Positions 1-11,392 of a stretch of DNA of 64,000 nt are shown piece after piece. This DNA is from Humulus lupulus. Lineage: Eukaryota; Streptophyta; Magnoliopsida; Rosales; Cannabaceae. A program made the translations under genes and the position numbers. The first letter of the stretch is position 1, and every line of letters starts with the position of its first letter. The notes under the pieces were generated by a model that saw only the letters and a list, made by a program, of their open reading frames with translations, made no database searches and was not told where the DNA came from. The stretch is from the NCBI RefSeq assembly GCF_963169125.1, contig NC_084801.1:113859061-113923060 (forward strand), written 5' to 3'.

Positions 1-620
1 CCACAAGCTGAGAATCACTATAACATTGGATGGCTTTTGCCTTCAGCTCTTTTGCCACCCTTATCCCTGCCAATAAGGTCTCATACTCTGCTTCGTTGTT
101 CGATGCTTAAAACTCAAATCTGAGAGTTGTATGGAACCGATGTCCTTCAGGTGAGATTAAGATTATCCTAGCCCTCGATCCGTTTTCGTTAGACGATCCA
201 TCAACGAAGATTCTCTATAATTCTTGCACCATCTCCCTTATCAGCTCGTCCTAAAACACATGTGCACTTAGCAACAAAATCAGCAAGGGCTTGGCTCTTG
301 ATTGCAGTTCGTGGCATGTACAATGTTTCAAACTGGCTGAGTTTGATGGCCCATTTTAATAGACACCCCGACGTGTCAATTTTTTGCAAAACCTACCTTA
401 ATGTTTGGTCGATTAAGACGTGAATAGAATGGGACTAAAAGTATGGCCTGAGCTTCCTTGAAGCCAAAATGAGATAGAACACAAGTTTTTTTTATCAACG
501 GGTATCGTGATTCAACTCTGAGAAGCCTCTTACTTACATAATATATGGGTTTCCGCGCCTGGTTTTCTTCTCAAACTAACACAGCACTGACTGTGTTTTC
601 TGTCACTCTAAGGTAAAGAA
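1..620 (-). pseudogene. E1 RNase H region, partial and degenerate
   Basis: The minus strand translates to gypsy RNase H and the RT-RH connection. The piece at 201-389 carries KWAIKLSQFETLYMPR and then QALADFVA, the usual junction before RNase H. Farther left, about 60-110, the strand encodes SNNEAEYE, which holds a catalytic-region glutamate of plant gypsy RNase H. Several stops interrupt the frame. RNase H removes the RNA strand during reverse transcription. The domain runs off the left edge, so its last catalytic aspartate cannot be judged. Confidence 0.75.
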
Positions 621-779
621 ACAGATATTCTCCAGACGCCGGTTTTGATAGTACGGGGAGTTCAGCTAGGTGCTTTTTCAAGTCGCGAAATGCCTATTAG
701 CATTCTTCAGTCCATTTAAATTTCTTTCTTCCCTTGAGCAAGTTGTAGAATGGTAGACACTTGTCAGTGGATTTTGAGA

Positions 780-1480
780 CGAAGCGATTTAAGGCTGCCA
801 CCTTTCCAGTTAGGCTTTGTACTTCCTTACACGACCTGGGCGAAGGCATTTCTAACAACGACGTGATTTTTTATTAATTCGCCTCTATCCCCCTTATGTT
901 GACTATAAACCCTAGAAACTTTCCCGACACAACTTCGAAAGTGCACTTCTGGGAATTCATCTTCATGTCGTACTTTCTCAATATGCCAAAACATTCTTCT
1001 AGGTTGGATACATGGTTATTGGTAGTCTTTGATTTGACAAGCATATCATCGACATACACCTCCATTTTTCTCCCGATCTGGTTAGCAAACATTTTTTTGA
1101 CCAACCATTGGTATGTAGCTCCGGTATTTTTCAGCTAGAATGGCATAACTTTGTAGCAATATACGTTATGATCGATCATGAAATTGGTATGCTCTTATTC
1201 TGCAAGGTTCATCGCGATATGCTAATATCCAGAGTATGCATCCATGAAAGACATGAGCTCGTGACCGGCTGTGCCGTCTACCAACTGATCAATTCTTGGT
1301 GGTGGGAAACAATCCTTGGGACACGCCTTGTTGAGGTTGGAGAAATCGATACAAGTTCTCCACCTCCCAATTTTCTTTGAAACTAGCACGGGGTTAGCAA
1401 CCTAGATTGAGTATTTTGCTTCCTTGATTAACCCAAATTTAAGTAGGCAATCAACTCTTTCTTCCTTTAGACTTCAAGAT
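780..1480 (-). pseudogene. E1 reverse transcriptase, degenerate
   Basis: Minus-strand gypsy reverse transcriptase. The clearest stretch, 874-1104, contains the catalytic box YVDD followed by MLVKSK, then SQKCTFEV, KFLGFIV and RGIEAN, all standard late-RT landmarks. The upstream half (1105-1480) keeps WRTCIDF, LNKACPKDCFPPP, IDQLVD and SFMDAYSGY but is broken by several stops. It would copy element RNA into cDNA inside virus-like particles. The stops rule out a functional polyprotein. Confidence 0.8.
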
Positions 1481-1789
1481 TTTTTCCAATTTTGACAACT
1501 CTTGAAGGTTTTTCTGAGTCAATGTTTATTTCCTTGAGCTCTTCTACTGCTTTAAGCTCAGACCTATCTTTGCCTACCTGCGAATCAATGTCGTCCCATT
1601 GGGGAAACTCATCATTTCCTTCTCGAGGTTCTTCCATCCTATGGGTAACTTCCATTTCCCGAGACTCCTCATTTCCTTCACCTATAACCATCACCTGCTG
1701 CCCGGGTTGTGATTTTCCCTTCATAGAAATGTTGTAGCATTTTCTGGCAGTGAGATGGTCTCCTCTTTCTATGCATATTCCCGAGGTTG

Positions 1790-2165
1790 AGGGGAACTTC
1801 ATTTCTAGGTGTCGGACCGAAGTGATGGCTTCAAAAGCCATCAGCGCAGGTGTCCCAAAATCACGTTATATGCGGCCAGACAATCGATTACCACGAACTC
1901 AAGTATTTTAGAGACAGTTCGTGACTCTTCTCCCAATGTAACCACCAGTTTGATCGTCCCTATGGTCATCGTGCCTTCACCCAAAAACCCATACAAAGTC
2001 ATTTACGTCACCTTCAAATCGGTTAAGGACAATCTCATCTTTTCTAGGGTGGACCTAAAAATCACATTTATGGAACTTCCGTTATCCACCAGTATCCTCC
2101 GTACCCTTCGGTTAGCGAGCTATATGGTTACCACCAGCAGGTCATTGTGCGGGAATTGAACATGG
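1790..2165 (-). pseudogene. E1 aspartic protease, degenerate
   Basis: Minus-strand retropepsin-like domain upstream of RT. The active-site motif reads LVDNGSS, so the catalytic Asp is retained, followed by a loop with LYGFLGEG and the C-terminal signature AYNVILG. Stops occur just before the active-site segment and inside the domain. In an intact element it would cleave Gag and Pol. The stretch 1467-1841 downstream is charged linker between protease and RT (EEPREGNDEFPQWDD) with no recognisable domain. Confidence 0.7.
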
Positions 2166-2329
2166 CTAGCATCCTCTTCCGTGAAAATGACTGGTTGCTT
2201 TTCAAACCGCTGTTGTTTCGATAACCGCTGCTTTGGGACAAACTCCACACCGTTATGAGTTTTCAACTCATTAATATACCTCTTTTTAGCCCTGCTGCTC
2301 GTGCATGCCAAATGAGGTCCTCTGGCAAT

Positions 2330-4054
2330 AGTAGTTATATCTTCTCCTACTATCGCGAAGGGTCGACCTGATTCATTTGAGCTCTAGGTTGGCCTATCAG
2401 GGCTTCCTGAGCTGGTCAAGGATTCTGCCTGACAGGTTGATTGGGAGCTACCCGATTTTGAGCGTACTGGGCTAATGGACCAGCCCAAATGAGAGTCTTA
2501 ATCTCATCCTTGTGGAATCGTGATTGGTGTTATGATCGATGTCATTGTGGAATCTGCAAAACTTTGAGGGGTCTCTCTTTGCCTGTGATGCCTTAAAGGT
2601 TTTGGCTTCTTCAACGGGAATCGATTAGAATTTGCTAGGAAGATATGTTCATGGATATCCGTTAGGTCGGTGTAGGTGGCATAAACGGACTTGAATTTCT
2701 CCGCAGACTTGTTCTTCTTCGTGTCGTTCTGGTCGCCCTCACCATTCCCTTTCCCCTTGTTGTTTCCCGCTTGGTTATTCAGGGTAACAGGTTGAGTCAT
2801 AGCTGGAACATCTACCACAGGTACAATGGGTTGGATAGGGGTCTGGTTGGTTCTTACGACATCAAAACGTGCCTCTTCAAGGTTTATCCACTCCTAGGCT
2901 CAGACCAATAATTCATCTACACTTTTAACTCCTTTTCGTTGGAGTTCTTTCCACAGGTCACCTTCCACTAGGATTCCTGTCCTCATTGCCATGAGCTTGG
3001 AGCTTTCATTAGCATCCATAGCTCCTACTGCAACATTGGTGAATCTGCTCAGGTATGCCTTCAGTGATTAACCAGGTTGTTGTTTTACGTTGGCCAATGA
3101 GTGGACCTCTACACGAGCTGCTTGTGAAGCTCGGAATGATCTCTTAAACTCAGAAGAAAATTTCTTCCACGAGCTTATTGAATGCTTCTTGTATTGTTTA
3201 AACCATTGTCTGGTAGGTCCGACCAAAGTCGCGGGGAACATAATACACCTTAGGTCGAGTCCGACATTGTGGGCCATCATCATTGGGTTGAACATCATGA
3301 GGTGATCGGATGGATCTGTATTTCCATCAAATGTCGGCATGTTTGACATCCTAAAGCCAACAAGATATGTAGCTGCGAGAATGTTTGGAGTGAAAGGTTC
3401 GAGCTCTTCATCTGAGTCGCAATCATTTGCCCCCTTTCCAGATAAGAGCCTCTTCATTTTTTCCTCCATCAAGGCCAATCACTCAAGGGTTAGGTCCTTT
3501 GTCTCTAGGTTAGCTGGGGGCTGTTTAGTAGCTCCCATCCTATTGTACGCATTTGATGGGTTGTTGTCCCTCCAAGTCCGAGCTTAGTTAGGTGGGACAT
3601 TCCCATTATCTCGAATGATAGATGGACCTCCCTCTTTCGAGTATAACTAACATTCTCATTCCAAGATGGATACCTTCTTTGTGAGTTCAACTGATCACGT
3701 AGGTCGGGCTGTGGATCATACCGCGGACTTTGGGCTGAGCTCAGATGATTCCTCAAGTCGCTTTCAGACTTGCCTCCACGATGGCTCCCCGTCGAGTAAC
3801 TTCCATTTGCAAAACTTACAACCCGCAGTTGAGATCGAGGACCTAGATTCTCAGTATGTGCCCATGGGGCATAAGTATCTACCAACAAGGGAGGATTTCT
3901 CCTAATGTTCCCATGAGCTGAAGCATCTCCTTCTAGGCGAGGTGGTGTAGGATGTCTAACCGATGATGGTAGATTCCTTATTGGAAAGAATATCCTCGTT
4001 CCATCAAGACGAACTAAATTAGCCCACCTCGGCTCTACTCCAATGTCCCAAGTT
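2330..4054 (-). pseudogene. E1 gag, central and C-terminal part
   Basis: Minus-strand capsid precursor. The retrotransposon gag core lies at 3068-3478: FTPNILAATYLVGFRMSN, then PTFDGNTDPSDHL, then a WFKQYKKHSISSWKKFSSEF stretch, typical of Tat gags. It is followed after a stop by SLKAYLSRFTNVA and MAMRTGI. The basic Lys/Gln-rich tail is at 2504-2818. The N-terminal low-complexity part is at 3505-3888. The gag is split by the solo LTR at 4060-6444 and continues at 6450. Several stops are present. Confidence 0.78.
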
Positions 4055-4059
4055 CTCTG

Positions 4060-6444
4060 TGTAACGACCCAAATTTACTAATAAGGCTTAAGGGCCTTGA
4101 TTAGTGTGCCGGGAGGGCATAACTGGATTATGAGTGATTTAAATGATTAAATGCATGCTTATATAATTAATTGGATAAATGTGACGCATGACTATGTGTA
4201 CTAGTATGCATGTAGGCCCTGATTAGGTTCTAAGGATATATTCGTAATTTTGGCATGTTGAGGACATAAATGTAAATATTTGTGATAAATTGTAGATACC
4301 ACATTATTATGTGGATATATTTGTAACCTGTGACTCGGGGCGATCCTAGTGAGTGGTTTAGTGGAAAAGTCAGGGTGGAGATTTATACCCAGCTCAGGGT
4401 GAGTCTGGGGATATTTATGGGAATTTAGAAAATATATTGGAGATTATTTGATATTGAGGAATATAATTGGTGATTAGTTAGGTGTCGGAATGTAAGCGAT
4501 AAATATTAGAGACAATCGAGGAATTAGCGGAAATTGGAAGTAATGACCAAAATGCCCTTAGAATGATTTAAAGGCTTAGGATTTATGGGAGGGCAAATTG
4601 GTCATTTGTTATAAAACCAGGGATAAGTATTACTCTACTTTATGGCTTTAGAGGAAATTGTAGAAAGGCTGAGAAGTTAAAGAAAAGAAGAAGGAAAAGG
4701 AAAGAAGGAAAAATAAAAGTCTCTTTTCTCTCTCGGTTTAGGATTTCTTCTCCATTTCTTGGGGCCTTTTGGAACTGTGGTTCAGAGGAAGGCTAGGTCA
4801 AAGCTTAGCAATTGGGTCCCTAATAAAGCTTGAGGATTTGGCAGGAGTTACTCACCCAATTAAGGTAAAGTATTAAGGTTATTTTTGAATTTCTGAGTTT
4901 TATTGGCATGGATTTCTGAAACTTGGTTTTGATGGAAATTAAGGGAGATAAACATAAGGAGCTGATGAGCTTAGGGTGATACTAAAGATAGCATAAGGTC
5001 GAATTCCCCACTTGAAGTAAGAAATTATAAGCTTGAACACTGGAATTCTGGACTGTTCTGGATCTCTTTTGTTGGATTTTTTAACTTCATGCTCAAACAT
5101 GGTTTTTTCTTTGTTTTGGGGTGCATGTGGCTAAGTTCTATATGGTTGGGTTATGTGGAGAGAGATATAGATGATGGTAGGCTCATTTTGGGGTATAGTT
5201 GTGGTTTGGAAGAGTTTTTGTGGGTTTTGGTTCGAGGAAGTTCGAAGGAGACAAATCTTGGAAGAGAAGTGTTGTAACTAGCGTTGTAGCGCTAGTCTTT
5301 GGGCGGTACACCTGGGTTTTTTGGGAGTTTTGGCTCGGTTTGTAGCACTGTAGCGCCAACTTTAGGGCGCTCTAGTGCTACCCTATTTCCAGAAGGGGAT
5401 TTTTGGGTTATTTCTTAGGGGTTTTGCCCGGGGACTCGGGGTTTGATTCCACCAGCCCGTTTGGTGGAATTATGGCTTCCCGAGGGCTCGGGATTGGTCC
5501 CGGGGTTAAGTTTTGGGATTGAAGTTTGGTATTGGTTCTAACTTATGACCTTGACTAGGTGTACGCTAGGGCTCAAAAGGGATCGTGCTTGAGGGTTGTC
5601 ATCATTGATCAAAGCTACCAGATTCCAAAGGTAAGAAAACTGCACCCGGTTATGTGAATGTATTGGGACTAAGTGCTCCCTATATATGTAAGATGTCATA
5701 GATGGTATTATTCCATGGGACATGTGATAAATGACCTAAGAGTGCTAGAATCAATATTTGCACACAGGGCGCAGCTCGGCCATGGGTAGCTGAGGACAGC
5801 TTGATATTCACTGAGCTCGGTTTAAGCGGGCTGGAGTCAATGGGATAAATAAGGGTTGCGACCTAAGGGCGTCAACCCTAATTGTTATATGTGAATTGGT
5901 TGTTAATGATAATTGATAAGCTTGGTATGCTGGATGCCAGATTATATTGATGTCTTGGACTGTTGAGTGTATGATTACACTTTATGAAGTATCTGATTGT
6001 TGGATTGATGATTATGCTCTGTTATTGTGTTTTCTTGCTGGGCCTTGGCTCACGGGTGCTACGTGTTGCAGATAAAGGTAAGGGTAAAGTGGACCAGTCC
6101 TGAGTGGGAGAGCTTTGAGGCTGAATGTACATAGTCAGCTAATCGGTTGCCACGGCCGAGGAGTGGTACACGATGGGAAAGCCTAAATGTCTGTTTTGCC
6201 CTTAGAGTGGCTAGTAACTGTACTTATAACCTGAAATTTTGTAAACTGTCTTTTAAACTCTATTCTTTTGGGATCCCATGTACTAAAATGTTAATTATAT
6301 GAAATGCAACTCTTGTGACCAAATCTTTTAACCCTAGTTCAATTGTAGTTCTAGTAACACGTTTCTAACTAAATGACTTGATTAGCAAGTCTTGCACTTT
6401 TATAAATACACAGTGTAGCAGTCTTGGCTATCCAGGGCATTACA
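4060..6444 (+). mobile_element. Solo LTR, Tekay/Del-like chromovirus, TSD ctctg
   Basis: A 2385 bp LTR beginning TGTAACGACCC and ending GGCATTACA, flanked by a perfect 5 bp duplication ctctg (4055-4059 and 6445-6449). It interrupts the gag of E1, and E1 gag reads on either side. No internal coding region is present, so it is a solo LTR left by LTR-LTR recombination. The ends match the 5' LTR of the composite element at 61325-63571, which fixes the plus orientation. It has a TATAAAA at 4610-4616 followed by a GA-rich leader, and the splice-like pair described in the findings. Confidence 0.93.
4610..4616 (+). promoter_or_regulatory. TATA box of solo LTR
   Basis: TATAAAA inside the plus-oriented solo LTR, followed about 50-110 bases downstream by a purine-rich stretch and then a CT-rich stretch, a common plant LTR core promoter layout. 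Transcription from here would pass the GTAAG donor-like site at 5631. Confidence 0.5.
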
Positions 6445-7058
6445 CTCTGTGCCTGGGGTTCTGGTCGTGGCATAGGAGGATTCATTGGAGCATTTCGCCT
6501 CTGTAAACTTGTCCCAGCCCGCCCTGGTGGATTGTTGTGGGCACTCCTAGAAATCTGTGAAGAAGGCATGGAGTTGGGGGTTGCAGTCCTGACCGACCAC
6601 CAAATAACATCTTGGTGATGACCCCTGTGATGACTAGTGGGTTGAGCACTCCGGTGGTTTTGCTCTGAAGGTACAGAGCTCAAAGTGGCCGTTTTGACAG
6701 AACGACTAGGTTTAGACTAGTTATTCCTGTGGGACTTATGAGACCGACTTTGCCTCTTTCAGACATTAATGTCAGTTGTAAGAGGGGGTAACTGAGCCAA
6801 GACCTCCTCTATTTTCCTGTTTGCCCTATCGAGATGGCTTTATAATTGGGCATTTTCCATCTCAACGGCAGTTAAATATCTCGGATTAAGATTTCGTGGG
6901 AGTGATGTTGAACTCCCGACGTCATCCTGACCCACCGGTTGCTTTCCAGGACGATGTTGAACATCTAGGCCCCTTTCATTGGGAACAACGATATGATGGG
7001 CCTCCTCCCCACCAGGCTATTCCATCTCATTGTCATGCATTGATCGAGTTAGCACCAT
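6445..7058 (-). pseudogene. E1 gag N-terminal part with start codon
   Basis: The gag of E1 continues to the right of the solo LTR. The likely start codon is at 7056-7058, read as MVLTRSMHDN, about 40 bases from the PBS. An in-frame stop follows within 15 codons. The region then encodes a Pro/Arg-rich segment (6450-6683: HRSAQPTSHHRGHH, NNPPGRAGTS) with no conserved fold. The predicted protein at 6369-6683 runs into the solo LTR at its C-terminus, so its last residues are LTR-derived. Confidence 0.65.
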
Positions 7059-7099
7059 GATGAATGTCGACTGAAACATGCGAAGCACTAATTTCCTCT

Positions 7100-7113
7100 C
7101 AATTAAAGCACCA
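7100..7113 (-). promoter_or_regulatory. E1 primer binding site
   Basis: The minus strand reads TGGTGCTTTAATTG three bases from the LTR end (CAACA). E3 has TGGTGCTTTCATTG in the same place. A TGG start pairs with a tRNA CCA end. I do not name the tRNA. Confidence 0.6.
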
Positions 7114-7244
7114 AACTGTTGACGCAATTTTTTGCCAATAGTAGATTAAGAAATCAAATAGGTAGATTAGTGCTAAATTAGAAACCATAATGAAGTAATA
7201 AAAGAACCCTCTCGTTCAGTGGTTAAAATCCACCTAGCCCACGA

Positions 7245-8044
7245 TAGGGCGAAACATCGGGCGGGTTTTCGAGTGCTCAAGTTCGGGTTCGGTCGGGTTT
7301 GGGTGTAAGAAAATGGTACCGAACCGGTCCGAAACAAATTCGGATATAAAGCATTTTTGGGTTTCGGGTGTCAACTGGGCATTAGGTCACGTTGGCTCGA
7401 GTTCGGGTGTCAAATGGTCTATTTTCGAGTTTGGGCCTTCAATGGGCTTTGACAAATTTTTTTTTTTAAAATGTCATTTTTTGAGTTTTTTTTAATTTTG
7501 TCTTGTAATTTTTTTTACATTTTTCATGTTGTATTAGAAACTTAATTTGAACATAATGTATTAAAACAAATATAATTTTCATACCACATTTTCATCATGC
7601 CAAACATAATTTCAAGTTTCAACAAAATTTATAGATAGTTAGAAACTTCATAAAGTCCCTTCCCTAACTAATGTCCATCAAAAGTTCAAATTCAAAATAC
7701 AAACATAAGAAAATAAAATAAGTCATTAAGTCCAAAGTCCAAAGTAGGTACAAACGTCCAAATAGTAAATACTAAATGCTAAACAGTAAACACTAAAAAA
7801 ATTGGTTCATAAAGTCCAAAAAATACAACAATAATTCCCAAACAAACTTCAATTCCCGGATTGTTGTGCAGACGATGAGGCTGCTGAGGCTGAAACTGAA
7901 GATGGAGCATGAACAGAGGGAATGCTAGCATCGGTCATCATATTTGCAAATATTATTAAAATAAAGATAAATATTAGAATATAAAACACTTAGACATTTA
8001 AATTGAAATAATGAACATTCGTAATAAAATTACCAGACTCAAGA
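7245..8044. other. hAT 3' non-coding region
   Basis: The first 200 bases hold CGGGTT-type subterminal motifs, then poly-T and AT-rich sequence with many AAGTCCAAA-like short repeats (7720-7830). No coding sequence is visible. Confidence 0.6.
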
Positions 8045-10186
8045 TCATCAGAGGTTTGAAGCACTTATGCTTCATCCATGTAGTCTCGAACGATGATAGG
8101 TTGATGTGAATCACTCCACCAATTCTTAAGAAAAATTAATGCTTCAACCATCCTTGGGCTCAGTGAACTCCTAAAAGGATCCAAAATTCGACCCCGAGTT
8201 GCAAATGATGCCTCCTGAAAGGATCCAAGATCTTGTATTTGTATCCACTACTCACCCACCATCCCAAAACATCAAAATTCTGACTTGGTAGTTTAATTCC
8301 CTCTTCCAAGTACTTATCGACCTCATTTTTTGTCTTACCACCCTCCTTCTCCATTTTTCGCGCCACATACTCATCATGCAAGTTACATGACCTCTTACTC
8401 TTGTTACTGGTACTACTGGTGGTAGGCCGAGCAGACATGACATATGAGGACGAACCTGAAACAATAGCTTGAGACTGAGTCATTGATTGATCAACATGTG
8501 TATCAATTGACTCATGCTATTGATCAAACAATGCCCGTATAGTTTGCTCCACCCCTTTAACCATCATAGTGCACGTTACATCATCATGAATATCACCAAA
8601 GAAATCATGGAGATAATCAATCTGGGGTCAAGAACCAAGGAAATCAAAAGTGCCTCATTACATTAATCAAGCTTTCCCCAATACTTGTCATATTTCTGCT
8701 TCATATTCTTTGACATGCAACGCAACAACTCATCCTCCTCATCATCAAGTGTTAAGTCATTCAACTCTTGTTGCATGTTGCATATTTGAATGAAGTACTT
8801 ATTGTCGGTGACGTATGTGGACCCACTAAACTTTAATGTTACATAATAAAATGTCTCAAGAAATCTCACAAAAACTAATGCATCCTACCAATATTTTTCA
8901 GATGGTGGTCCCTCCTTTGGCTCCCCATCTTTGTCAACCTCATTAAAATATTTTTAATAATTTCCATCACCTTCCATTCTTTCAAATGACTTTCAAAATT
9001 TGAGTGCACAATTAAGCATGAGGAATGTCAAGTTCCACCTTGTTTGGACATCTAAATAGAGAAGTCCCTTGCATTCGATCCTTTCCTCGTTCACACATTC
9101 CTTAAACGTTATAAGCCTAGAAAGGGGAAGACCTAACATATCTCACAACATTTCTAATTGCAGCATTGGACTCATGTTTTTCCTTCAATCCTTCACTGAC
9201 AATTAAGTTTACTATATGAGCACAACACCTCATATGTAAGAACTTTCCTTCCAAAATAAGTCCTTTCTCTTTCTCTCTAAACTTCCTTTTCAAGTACCTA
9301 ATGGCAACATTACTAGAGGAAGCGTTTTCTACCGTAATGGTAAACAACTTAGATATACCCCAATCATTCAGACATCGCTCAATCTCTTTGCCAATAGTTT
9401 CCCCAAAAAAGGCAATAATTCTTTTTTGGTATACCGAATTATTATCAATCCAATGAGTTGTGATGACCATGTAATTCATATTTTTGATGGAAGTCCATGT
9501 GTCTGTAGTAATAGATAGCCTCTCATTGCTCAAAACCATTTTCAATGTCACCTTCTCTTCTTCATATAACTTCAAAACATCCCTAGCAACAGTCATCCGA
9601 GAAGGGATCACGAACCTAGGTTGAAGAGTTTTCACAAATTTTTTGAAGCCCTCTCCCTTAACATGTCTAAATGGTAACGCATCTAACACAATATATTGTG
9701 TAAGGGCTATCCTACAAGCTTCTTTGTTATAATCCAATGCTACTAAGCTTGTTTTCCCCTCCTTTCCTCCCTTAACTTGTTCAAAACTTAAAATCTTCTG
9801 TTTTTGGTCATCTATCCTCCATGGACTAAGCTCACAAATGTTCCTAAAATGGTTCCATAGATGACTTGTCCCATGTTTTCTCGTGTCACAAAAAAAAAAC
9901 CAGATCCACAATAGTTACACATACACTTAGGTGGAGGAGGTTCTTCCAAAGGATTTGTTGTTGATGGAAGTGGGGGAGGAGGAGGGTCTTCCTTGATGAA
10001 ATGTTCCCAAATGGAAGATCCTTTTGCCTTTTTTGTAGGGAGGGGAGGCTTAGTACTAGAAGAAGGTTTACCCCTCTTCCTTCTACCCCTAAGTCGATCT
10101 TTATCTGTGGGGTTATCAGTGGGAGGAGTAGGTTGATCTTGATTCTCTTCCGCATGAGTTTCATCGACTTCCTCAGTAGTATCCAT
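8045..10186 (-). pseudogene. hAT transposase (zf-BED, RICESLEEPER-like), frameshifted
   Basis: Would excise and insert the hAT. On the minus strand, the ATG at 10184-10186 begins an acidic then Lys/Arg-rich N-terminus, followed by a BED finger: SSIWEHF, CMCNYCG, then HGTSHLWNHF. The finger crosses a frameshift in an A run at about 9890-9899. The next long frame (9117-9890) carries ITTDTWTSIKNMNYMVIT, FFGETIGKEIE and CCAHIVNLIVSEGL, typical of the hAT catalytic core. A middle domain piece follows at 8663-8869 (EEDELLRCMSKNMKQKYDKYW). The C-terminal dimerisation region is at 8045-8483 (EVDKYLEEG, FDVLGWW, then LDPFRSSLSPRMVEALI). Full length in outline, but with several stops and frameshifts. 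Confidence 0.85.
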
Positions 10187-10189
10187 CAC

Positions 10190-11392
10190 CTAATATAAAG
10201 GAATTAACAAAAATACATAACTAAATCTAATCAACAGAACAGCACACAAAAGCCTATAATCCACTACAACTTAGCAGCACACATTCACACGTAAGCCTAG
10301 AATCCACTACAACTGAGCAACACACATTCACACACAAGCCTAGAATCCACTAAAAGAAAGATAATAGATTAATATTTACCTAAAGCTTTTTATTAGAAGA
10401 GAGTCGCGACCTCTTCAAATTTATGGACCACTCAGCGACACTCACCTTCTTCTCACACTCACTACAAAAATTAGGATATGTTTATTTGATTTAAACACAA
10501 AAATAATAATATGCACTATACTATTTAATATTTACACCAAAAAAACTTTCAAAATCATTAACATAATCTATTAATCTTCACTCCTATATCAAACAATAAT
10601 ATATGTAAATTTAGTATTAGTTTGAGAGTGTATACTTGCCTGAGAGTATGAGACAAACCAAGTCGGAGCCGTTGCTGACAGTGGTGGTGGTGGTGATATC
10701 TGAGTCCGACTTGCCTGAGAGTAAGAGACAGAGAGAGTCGGAGCTTGGAGGTGAGTGTTAGAGTGAGAGAGGTGAGGGGCGGAGAGGAGAGGGGCGTCTG
10801 GGCTGGGGTGTGAGAAACAGAGAGAGTCGAGATGAGAGAGAGGAAATGGATGGAGAGGGCCCGAGGCAAGGGGGACTAGCTTAGGCTGGAGGTGCGGTTG
10901 GGGACCTTGGTGGGGTGGGGTGGTCGGTTGGGCGTTGCCGCTGGGGTTGGGGAAAAGAAGAGAAGAAGATCACGAGAGAGGGAGAGAGAAAGATAGAGAG
11001 GTCGAAGGAGAGGGGCGATTGGGCTGGGGTACGGTGGTGGCGGCTAGTTGGGGAGGATGGGGCGTTGGCATGGGCGTGGGCGTGGTCGTGGGGTGGCTGG
11101 CCATGGCCGCTACTACCTGCTGGGGTTGGGGGGTTTGGGGAAGAGAAGTCACGAGAGAGAAGGGGATTTAGGGTTAGGGAAAAAATACTGAAAAAGGAAA
11201 TTGGGATTTTTCGGGTTTCGGGTTTAACCCGAACCCGCACACAACTTAGAGTCTAAACTCGAACCTGAAAGTGTTCGAATCAGTTCATGTGCACCTGAAA
11301 ATTTCGGGTTTGGGCTAAAACTGGGTTTTGCTGGTTCGAGTCCGTCGGGTTTGTCTGGTTTTTAGGTTTTGCAGGTTAAATGTTCAGCCCTA
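10190..11392. other. hAT 5' non-coding region with GA-rich tract
   Basis: Upstream of the transposase start. 10225-10350 has two near-identical copies of a 50 bp unit (cacacattcacac, aagcctagaatccacta). 10660-11165 is strongly purine-rich with repeated GAGAG and GGGG, giving spurious open frames on both strands. The last 170 bases carry CGGGTT motifs and the right terminal repeat. It probably includes the transposase promoter, but I cannot place one. Confidence 0.6.

Larger units (their letters stand above)
7245..11392 (-). mobile_element. hAT DNA transposon with degenerate transposase
   Basis: A 4148 bp element with short terminal inverted repeats: left TAGGGCGAAACAT, right (reverse complement) TAGGGCTGAACAT, matching at 11 of 13 positions. 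The flanking 8 bp sites are gcccacga (7237-7244) and gtccatga (11393-11400), equal at 6 of 8 with two transitions, as expected for an aged 8 bp hAT duplication. Subterminal CGGGTT/CGGGTTTGGG repeats occur at both ends. A BED-finger/hAT transposase pseudogene lies inside on the minus strand. It sits in the LTR of E1 and is therefore younger than E1. Confidence 0.88.

Noticed and set aside
10881..11256. Long overlapping open frames on both strands (up to 119 codons)
   Set aside because: They lie in the purine-rich GC tract of the hAT 5' region; composition explains open frames on both strands and no domain is seen.
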